In this document: in pieces, positions 6,896 to 11,791 of the stretch
Numbering within the stretch: position 1 is the first letter of the stretch
Layout: each line of letters opens with the position of its first letter
Source: Flectobacillus sp.
Lineage (GTDB): Bacteria; Bacteroidota; Bacteroidia; Cytophagales; Spirosomataceae
Assembly (NCBI GenBank): GCA_029865665.1
Contig: JARXAV010000121.1
Location: forward strand, 1-11,791
Length of the DNA stretch: 11,791 nt
Direction of reading: 5' to 3'
Position numbers and translations under genes: made by a program
The notes under the pieces: generated by a model
What the model was told of the DNA's origin: nothing
Database searches by the model: none
What the model saw: the letters and a program-made list of their open reading frames with translations, nothing else

Positions 6896-7888
6896 ATGAA
6901 AAAAATTTCATATTTATTGCTTGCTTTCGTTGTAGCATTTATCACATCATGTGCTGTAACGCCCGATGTACAACCAACTACAGTTGATAACACATTACCA
7001 GTAGCAAATGGTGGACTAGACATCTCATTTACTGATGCAACCATCAACTCTACTAATTCGGTAGTAGCAGCAAGTGGCGATAATGTTAACGTTTCGTTAT
7101 TAATCAAAAAAACAGCACTAGGTGGCAAACCAAGAATTATGCGTGTGTATGTTTCTGATCAAGCTAACTATCGTGCAACTGGAGCAACTCCTTTGTTTGA
7201 AATCAAGTTAAAAAACAAAGACGAGCAAACACAAACAATCGACTATACGGTTTCTCCTTCTTCTGGAAAAGTATATATTCACTTCGATGTGTATGACAAC
7301 ACAAGTACGTCGGATGATGTTACAAAATCAGGAATCAACGTAACTCGTAAAACGTTAGTCGTGAACGTTTCTACAACTGGGCAAATAGCAAGTTGGGCTG
7401 GTATTACATTAGGAGGTCAGGGAAATAGTGCAGGTTCTCGTTTAGCTTCTGCAACTGGTGACGTTTATAAAGTATGTGACCTTGATTCAAATATGAAATA
7501 TATTGATATTACGTATGCTTCAAACAGAACAACGGATGCTCCGCAGTTATTATCAAATCCTGCAAGAGCAACTCAAGGATATGCAACCGTAGTAGCAAGT
7601 ACAAATACTGAATGTGGAGGAACATCTACGGCAGGCGGTATTGCAACAATATTCCAAGCAGCTCCAACTGGAACAGACTTTGATGGTGCAACAGATGCTA
7701 CTTTAGGAGCATTAAGCATCACGGCATCTACACAATCCATTGCTGTAGCAACTGGTAAAGTGTATATGTTCCAAAGAGGTTCTGGTTCTAACTTGAGAAA
7801 AGGACTAATTCGTGTTAATACTATCACGCCTGTGTCTAATATTTATGCGAATGGTACTATTACCTTTGATATTAAAGTTCAAAAATAA
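6896..7888 (+). CDS. Surface or periplasmic lipoprotein of unknown function
   Basis: A 330-residue predicted lipoprotein. Residues 1-19 form a short lipoprotein signal (MKKISYLLLAFVVAFITSC) with the lipobox Cys19. The next 25 or so residues are a flexible Thr/Pro-rich linker. The rest is rich in Thr, Ser, Val, Ala and Gly with alternating hydrophobic residues, as expected of two beta-rich domains. A first covers about 46-160 (ending near GINVTRKTLVVNVS). A second covers about 165-330 and starts with WAGITLGGQGNSAGSR and TGDVYKVCDLDSN. Two further cysteines, Cys194 and Cys240, could form a disulfide. No enzymatic motif, SusD-like motif or sorting domain is seen. I do not recognise the family with certainty; similar two-part lipoproteins occur in Cytophagales. 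It is transcribed alone, between the bioB terminator and its own. Confidence 0.85.
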   Translation: MKKISYLLLAFVVAFITSCAVTPDVQPTTVDNTLPVANGGLDISFTDATINSTNSVVAASGDNVNVSLLIKKTALGGKPRIMRVYVSDQANYRATGATPLFEIKLKNKDEQTQTIDYTVSPSSGKVYIHFDVYDNTSTSDDVTKSGINVTRKTLVVNVSTTGQIASWAGITLGGQGNSAGSRLASATGDVYKVCDLDSNMKYIDITYASNRTTDAPQLLSNPARATQGYATVVASTNTECGGTSTAGGIATIFQAAPTGTDFDGATDATLGALSITASTQSIAVATGKVYMFQRGSGSNLRKGLIRVNTITPVSNIYANGTITFDIKVQK

Positions 7889-8193
7889 GCAATCATTTTG
7901 CACAAAAAAGGCTGTTCCGATACGTTGGAACAGCCTTTTTGTTTTACAACTCTTTAATCTTTCTTGATACAGGTAAATTTTAATTCTCACTCCAAAGTTT
8001 CGATGAGGTAGGCTCTTCAATTTCAATAAATACTGTTTATACGTTTTCCCATAATAGCAAAAAGAATTTTGTTTTTTGAGATTAAAAACCTTTATTTATG
8101 ACGCTTTCGAGATACTCAGCTTAACATCCTAAACAGGAAATAATTGATTAAAAATTAAGTAGTCTTCATTATTACTTATCTTTCCCTTCACAA
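7889..8193. other. Intergenic region before the AraC-family gene
   Basis: The first 50 bases hold the lipoprotein terminator. The remainder is A/T-rich and shows no gene on either strand. Two weak promoter candidates face the AraC gene. TATTTATG at 8093-8100 lies 21 bases after a TTTG at 8068-8071, with one mismatch to TAnnTTTG. TATCTTTC at 8177-8184 is so close to ATG 8194 that the transcript would be nearly leaderless. Neither is convincing. Confidence 0.4.
7905..7940 (+). terminator. Intrinsic terminator of the lipoprotein gene
   Basis: A perfect 14-bp stem AAAAAGGCTGTTCC (7905-7918) / GGAACAGCCTTTTT (7927-7940), 8-base loop, followed by GTTTT. It begins 16 bases after the stop codon. Confidence 0.92.
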
Positions 8194-9096
8194 ATGGATA
8201 TTCTTGACAAAAAAATGAAGCCGTTTAAGCCAAATGAACTTTTTGATTTTTATTTCAGAGAAGACTGGAAAATGAAAACAGGAGAATATCACCCTCTTTT
8301 TCATATCAATCGGATTGAAGATGTAATTGATTTTTTGAAATTTCCAGTACCTCCACATAAAAAAACAGTGTGTGATTTTATTTTTTTGACAAAAGGTAAA
8401 TCAAAAAGGCGTAAAGGGCTAAACGAATATGATTTTTCAACAAATACATTTTTCTTTTTACCTGCTCATCAAATTACTTCATGTGAATATATTACGGATG
8501 ATTCAGAAGGCTTCTTTTGTCATTTTGACTTACAAATATTTACCGAAATATTTCCTCATCATTCTTTTTTAGAAGATATATTTTTTTTACAACATCATGG
8601 CTATCCTCTTGTTGAAGTTCCTCTTGATTTGAAAGAGATAATCGTTACTTTGCTCCAACGATTAGAATCCTATTATTTATCAGCTACTAATGTAAATTTA
8701 GGATTGATTAGTTTACACTTAGCAACTATTTTTAGGGAATTACAAGTTTTGGATGAACAGACATTTGATTTACCCCAAAAAGCTGCTTTTATATTAACAA
8801 AAAAGTTTAAAAATCTCCTTTCACAATATATTTTTCAAACCAAAAAACTAACGGACTATGCTGATATGCTTTCGATTTCGCCTGAATATCTAAACAGATG
8901 TGTAAAAACGATTACAGGAAAATCTTCTCAAGATATATTAGCTGACATGATAATATTGGAAGCCAAAGTTTTGCTCAAGCAAACTGATCTTAGTGTGGGA
9001 GAAATTGCATTTAAGTTTTCAGAAACTAATCCGAGCGATTTTATTCGACTTTTCAAGAATAAAGTGGGTGTTACGCCAAAAAAATATCGAACATAG
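8194..9096 (+). CDS. AraC-family transcriptional regulator
   Basis: A 300-residue DNA-binding regulator. The first 200 or so residues resemble the cupin-type ligand domain of AraC proteins: FIFLTKGKSKRRKG, FLPAHQITSCEY and the GFFCHFD segment near 107-113 follow the usual beta-barrel pattern. The C-terminal 80 residues are a double helix-turn-helix. The first motif is at LTDYADMLSISPEYLNRCVK. The second is at LSVGEIAFKFSETNPSDFIRLFK, with the closing GVTPKKYR. The usual Gly/Phe positions are varied (KFSETNPSDF rather than GFSDQSHF). ATG 8194 is the first start; ATG 8215 is a possible later one. The FAD monooxygenase follows 105 bases downstream on the same strand, with a direct repeat in the gap, so it is likely the local activator of that gene. 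The ligand is unknown. Confidence 0.92.
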   Translation: MDILDKKMKPFKPNELFDFYFREDWKMKTGEYHPLFHINRIEDVIDFLKFPVPPHKKTVCDFIFLTKGKSKRRKGLNEYDFSTNTFFFLPAHQITSCEYITDDSEGFFCHFDLQIFTEIFPHHSFLEDIFFLQHHGYPLVEVPLDLKEIIVTLLQRLESYYLSATNVNLGLISLHLATIFRELQVLDEQTFDLPQKAAFILTKKFKNLLSQYIFQTKKLTDYADMLSISPEYLNRCVKTITGKSSQDILADMIILEAKVLLKQTDLSVGEIAFKFSETNPSDFIRLFKNKVGVTPKKYRT

Positions 9097-9105
9097 TCGC
9101 ATTTT

Positions 9106-9136
9106 GCTTATTTTTTACTTTTTTACGCTTATTTTT
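9106..9136 (+). promoter_or_regulatory. Candidate AraC-type operator: 10-bp direct repeat, 21-bp period
   Basis: GCTTATTTTT occurs at 9106-9115 and 9127-9136, exactly 21 bases apart, or two helical turns. AraC-family activators bind paired direct half-sites with this kind of spacing. The second copy covers the position expected for the -33 element of the promoter whose -7 element is at 9153-9160, the usual place for activation by contact with sigma. The T-rich composition lowers the weight of the match. Confidence 0.45.
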
Positions 9137-9152
9137 ATTTCAATATCCAACG

Positions 9153-9160
9153 TAGATTTG
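9153..9160 (+). promoter_or_regulatory. Putative -7 element of the monooxygenase promoter
   Basis: TAGATTTG fits TAnnTTTG exactly and lies 41 bases before ATG 9202. There is no TTG at the -33 distance, only T-runs, as would suit a promoter that needs an activator. Confidence 0.45.
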
Positions 9161-9201
9161 TTTAATTAAATATAAGAATTACAACAAAAAACAAATCTCA
9201 A

Positions 9202-10395
9202 ATGAAAGGAAAAAGAATTGCGATAATTGGTGCAGGTCCAGGTGGATTAGCTGCGAGTGTTGCTCTCTCACAAGCAGGATTTGACGTAAAAGTTTTTGAA
9301 AAAAGTACTACAATTACCCCATTAGGTGGTGCTATTATTTTAAATGCTACAGGTATTGTTATTTTGCGAAAATGGGGCGTTGATGTGAATGATATTTTTG
9401 CCGCCAGAGAACCACAATTTAGACGTTATGATGGTAAGATTAGAGTAAAGTTTGAGTTAGATAAATCTCTCTTAGATAAAGCAGGCGTAACAGGATGGCA
9501 ATCAGGCATGATGCGGGCTGAATTGTATGAAAGATTACTAAAAGTTATACCTGAGGGTATAATTCAAACTAGCCATTCTTATATTAATCATGAAGAAACT
9601 GAAAACGGAATTAAAATCAATTTTGCTGATGGTAAAAGCTATGAAGCAGATTTACTGATAGGTGCAGATGGCATTAATTCAGAAGTCAGACAACAACTGT
9701 GGGGACATTCTGATGCCAAACATTTAGGAATCGCCGTTTGGTTGGGCTGGTGTGAATTAGAAGGTGCAGACCGAACCAATATCATTATTCAACACAATCA
9801 AAAGTATCAATTTGGTTTTGCACCGCTGATTTATAAAGGTAAAAATTGTTATGAATGGTGGTTTGTGGAGAAATGTACTGAAACACAAGAAAAACCGCAA
9901 GATGTAATGGGCTATATCAGAGAGAGAGTGGGGCATTTTGCAGACCCTTCACCAAAAATTTTAGACCATACAGATCCAAACCATCAATTATTCAGATGGG
10001 TTGTAAAGTACCGTGACCCTCTCAAAAAATGGTCAAAAGGTAGGGCAACAATCATGGGTGATGCAGCACACCCAACCTCACCTTACGCCGCTTATGGTGC
10101 AGGTATGTCTATTGAAGATGCTTTTTTCTTGGCAAAATTCTTAAAAGGGAAAGATATTTCAAACTTGGAAACTTTACAAGAAGCTCTAAAAAGATACGAA
10201 ACAGAAAGATTGGAGTTTACAAATAAAACTACGTCTTTCGCTCGGTTTTTAGGTAGATTTTATCACGGACTACCAAGACCATTGGCATATTTAAGAGATA
10301 CGTTTTTAGACAATTCTTCGATTCCTGGAAAAGGTATAGCCAAAGGCTATACCGAAGAAGCTCAATCGGTTTTAAAAGGCATTCTTGAAGAATAA
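9202..10395 (+). CDS. Class A FAD-dependent monooxygenase (TetX/salicylate-hydroxylase-like fold)
   Basis: A single-component cytosolic flavoprotein of 397 residues that should use NAD(P)H and O2 to hydroxylate an organic, often aromatic, substrate. The three FAD/NAD(P)H fingerprints of the class are present: GxGxxG at Gly10-Gly15 (IIGAGPGGLAAS) with Glu33 for the ribose, the DG motif at Asp156-Gly157 (IGADGINSEVR), and the GD motif at Gly286-Asp287 (MGDAAHPTSP). The latter is followed by GAGMSIEDAFFLAKFL. PLGGAIILNATG near residues 42-53 corresponds to the family's substrate/flavin loop. There is no N-terminal signal and no C-terminal extension. Relatives range from TetX antibiotic hydroxylases to urate and salicylate hydroxylases; sequence by eye does not separate these. 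It sits directly after an AraC regulator with a likely operator, so induction by its substrate or a related compound is probable. Confidence 0.92.
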   Translation: MKGKRIAIIGAGPGGLAASVALSQAGFDVKVFEKSTTITPLGGAIILNATGIVILRKWGVDVNDIFAAREPQFRRYDGKIRVKFELDKSLLDKAGVTGWQSGMMRAELYERLLKVIPEGIIQTSHSYINHEETENGIKINFADGKSYEADLLIGADGINSEVRQQLWGHSDAKHLGIAVWLGWCELEGADRTNIIIQHNQKYQFGFAPLIYKGKNCYEWWFVEKCTETQEKPQDVMGYIRERVGHFADPSPKILDHTDPNHQLFRWVVKYRDPLKKWSKGRATIMGDAAHPTSPYAAYGAGMSIEDAFFLAKFLKGKDISNLETLQEALKRYETERLEFTNKTTSFARFLGRFYHGLPRPLAYLRDTFLDNSSIPGKGIAKGYTEEAQSVLKGILEE

Positions 10396-10399
10396 ATGA

Positions 10400-10501
10400 G
10401 TATTTTTTGAACAATTAATAAAACGTGTTGATACTATTACGATCGTTGAAGATTTAATGCGTCCGCCAAACCATCGTTTTAATATGTGTAAAAAAAATTA
10501 A
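10400..10501 (+). pseudogene. Possible remnant: open C-terminal-like fragment without a start codon
   Basis: Between TGA 10397-10399 and TAA 10499-10501 one frame stays open for 33 codons and reads like protein (for example VDTITIVEDLMRPPNHRFN). There is no ATG, GTG or TTG start except an internal ATG at 10457, which would leave only 14 residues. It may be the tail of a lost gene or chance; I do not recognise the family. Confidence 0.25.
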
Positions 10502-10526
10502 GGCTTCTTTTACAGGAGCATAGCGA

Positions 10527-10534
10527 TATTTTTG
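10527..10534 (+). promoter_or_regulatory. Orphan promoter-like element
   Basis: TATTTTTG followed by CG fits TAnnTTTG, but the only thing downstream on this strand is the terminator at 10545-10579. A transcript from here would be about 40 nucleotides long. It is either a relic of a lost gene, a chance match, or the start of a very short RNA. Confidence 0.25.
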
Positions 10535-10544
10535 CGTTATTAAC

Positions 10545-10579
10545 AAATAAAACCACAAGTAAATCTTGTGGTTTTATTT
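10545..10579. terminator. Bidirectional terminator between convergent genes
   Basis: A perfect 15-bp stem AAATAAAACCACAAG (10545-10559) / CTTGTGGTTTTATTT (10565-10579) with the 5-base loop TAAAT. Both strands present a T-rich right arm, so it can serve the monooxygenase gene on the plus strand and the GyrI-like gene on the minus strand. Confidence 0.88.
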
Positions 10580-10656
10580 ACTCCTTCTTGACTAAAATTC
10601 TAAGGATTTAGGGATTAAAATTCCTGCCAGTTTGTCTAAGCCATTTTTCTCAAACC

Positions 10657-11112
10657 TTATTCAATTTCTACTAAAATATCCGTAATGTTTTCTGGAGAAG
10701 TTAAATCAACCCAATGCTTATAAACTTCTCTCACTTGATTTTTAGGTTTTAATCCTGCCCCAAAAATATCCGTATAAAGCTGTTCATAAACCATTGAAAC
10801 ACTACTAAAATCGCCCACATGCGTATGCAAAACAGCTTTAAAACCTGCTCGTTCTTGAATGCTATACTTTTCTGGAATAGCCACATTCGTTGGAGCAACT
10901 GGTAAGGCAATTTCTAACGTAATTGGAGCGGTGTCATCACTAGAGGTATTCCAATAAATAAATTCAAGAGGTGAAACTGGTTGCAAACCCGCTTCTTTTG
11001 CCGTTCCATAAAGAGCGTCAACTTCTCTAATAGCGACTGCATTAACATGAGCTAAGGTAGTTTCGGTCGAATAAACCAAAAATGTTTGGGTACTAATTTC
11101 TTTAATTTCCAT
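10657..11112 (-). CDS. GyrI-like / AraC effector-binding domain protein
   Basis: A stand-alone 151-residue protein of the GyrI-like superfamily, the small-molecule-binding fold found alone in SbmC/GyrI and fused to DNA-binding domains in BmrR and Rob-type regulators. There is no DNA-binding domain here. The two repeated beta-alpha units are visible. The second is clear: AGFKAVLHTHVGDFSSVSMVYEQLYT, then VREVYKHWVDL with Glu129 at the position of the conserved ligand-contacting Glu, ending in NITDILVEIE, where the family usually has TDI(Y/L)IP(V/I). It is cytoplasmic. Members act as effector sponges, gyrase-interacting proteins or hydrolases of small compounds; which applies here cannot be seen. 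It is divergent from the DUF1003 gene and convergent with the monooxygenase. Confidence 0.85.
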   Translation of the reverse strand: MEIKEISTQTFLVYSTETTLAHVNAVAIREVDALYGTAKEAGLQPVSPLEFIYWNTSSDDTAPITLEIALPVAPTNVAIPEKYSIQERAGFKAVLHTHVGDFSSVSMVYEQLYTDIFGAGLKPKNQVREVYKHWVDLTSPENITDILVEIE

Positions 11113-11139
11113 GATTGTTGTCTGATTTGGTTAACGATA

Positions 11140-11147
11140 CAAAGCTA
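11140..11147 (-). promoter_or_regulatory. Putative -7 element of the GyrI-like gene
   Basis: On the minus strand this reads TAGCTTTG, an exact TAnnTTTG match, 27 bases before the ATG at 11112. A TTG lies only 14 bases upstream, closer than the usual 19 or so, so the -33 part is doubtful. Confidence 0.45.
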
Positions 11148-11235
11148 AATCATGGATGTGACAACCTTATGTCAGTAGGCTTTATCTAATTTTTAAAATA
11201 AATTCGTATCCTAGCATATTAGCTTAATACTTGAT

Positions 11236-11243
11236 TACATTTG
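11236..11243 (+). promoter_or_regulatory. Putative -7 element of the DUF1003 gene
   Basis: TACATTTG, an exact TAnnTTTG match, ends 36 bases before ATG 11280. No clear -33 TTG is seen. With the site at 11140-11147 it makes the 167-base gap a divergent promoter region. Confidence 0.45.
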
Positions 11244-11279
11244 AGTTCTTAACTATTCACTCATTCATCAAAAACAACT

Positions 11280-11791
11280 ATGCAAACAACGTTCATTAGT
11301 GATATTTCGAAGCAGGAATTTCCGATTATTGATAGCGTTTCGGGAGTAGCCTTAAATCCCTCTATTCTTAAACTGGTTCAGCAAGATTATCCGACGTTTA
11401 CAGAAAACAATCTTTTGTCTATTAGCGAAGCTAACTATTATCGAGAGAAATACATTTCGCATTATATCCTCAAAGAAATGGGCGAGTTGACCCAACTCGA
11501 AAAAACGGTAGTGGATTCGGTCTCAAAAGAGAGTACGCTAAGTGATAAAATGGACGAAGAGGAGGAGAAAAGTTTGTTAACCTTAGGGCAACGTCTAGCA
11601 GATAAAATTGCGTCGTTTGGTGGAAGTTGGACATTCATCATCTCTTTTGGAGTTTTTATAGCTCTTTGGATTTTATTGAATGTGCTATTACTAGCCGATA
11701 AAGGCTTTGACCCCTACCCTTTTATTTTACTCAATTTGATTTTGTCTTGCTTGGCATCTATCCAAGCACCTTTAATTATGATGAGTCAGAA
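11280..11791 (+). CDS. DUF1003 membrane protein, partial (3' end beyond window)
   Basis: The frame opens at ATG 11280 and runs off the right edge after 170 codons. A hydrophilic, acidic N-terminal part (residues 1-100, with DEEEEK at 92-97) is followed by the DUF1003 core: LGQRLADKIASFGGSW at 102-117, a first membrane segment about 118-139, the FDPYPFILLNLILSCLASIQAP signature at 143-164 covering the second segment, and the start of the conserved MMSQ(N)R motif at the edge. The function of DUF1003 is unknown; it is an inner-membrane protein widespread in bacteria. The family usually continues with a short coiled cytoplasmic tail, so only a minor part should be missing. Confidence 0.88.
   Translation, partial: MQTTFISDISKQEFPIIDSVSGVALNPSILKLVQQDYPTFTENNLLSISEANYYREKYISHYILKEMGELTQLEKTVVDSVSKESTLSDKMDEEEEKSLLTLGQRLADKIASFGGSWTFIISFGVFIALWILLNVLLLADKGFDPYPFILLNLILSCLASIQAPLIMMSQ

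Noticed and set aside
10592..10657. Minus-strand frame just after the GyrI-like stop reading FEKNGLDKLAGIL and about nine more residues.
   Set aside because: About 22 codons with no start and bounded by stops; too short to separate from chance, though it could be a frameshifted tail of the GyrI-like gene.

Overview
The window looks like an ordinary chromosomal stretch of a low-GC Bacteroidota, most probably a Cytophagales-type bacterium. This rests on the content (WecH-like acyltransferase, 67K-type SppA, family I pyrophosphatase, lone bioB, DUF1003 protein), the absence of Shine-Dalgarno sequences before the starts, and several close matches to the Bacteroidota -7 promoter element TAnnTTTG. 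Genus cannot be decided from sequence reading alone. No rRNA, tRNA, CRISPR array, phage gene or transposase gene was seen.

Layout. 118-1137 is a membrane O-acyltransferase. 1138-1573 is non-coding and holds a 220-bp MITE-like element (1153-1372) with perfect 21-bp terminal inverted repeats, strong internal palindromes and a 9-bp target duplication, plus a second, degraded and inverted piece of the same repeat at 1463-1503. 1574-3611 is a probable operon: META/HslJ-like secreted protein, TatD-family hydrolase with a GTG start, inorganic pyrophosphatase, and a small DUF2007-like gene that overlaps the ppa stop but is broken by a one-base frameshift. It ends at a strong terminator (3613-3650). 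sppA (3763-5541) and bioB (5666-6691) follow as single genes, each with its own terminator. A lipoprotein of unknown function (6896-7888) has its terminator at 7905-7940.

8194-10395 carries an AraC-family regulator and a class A FAD-dependent monooxygenase in the same orientation. The gap between them contains a 10-bp direct repeat with a 21-bp period lying on the predicted -33 region of a TAnnTTTG promoter, which is how an AraC-type activator would be expected to sit. This small regulator/enzyme unit is the most plausible self-contained system here. 10396-10656 is a convergent intergenic region with a short open fragment, an orphan promoter-like site and a bidirectional terminator. A GyrI-like effector-binding protein (minus strand, 10657-11112) is divergent from a DUF1003 membrane protein that runs off the right edge.

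I found no convincing undescribed multi-gene system. The observations most worth checking are the MITE-like element, the frameshifted gene at the ppa stop codon, and the AraC operator candidate.
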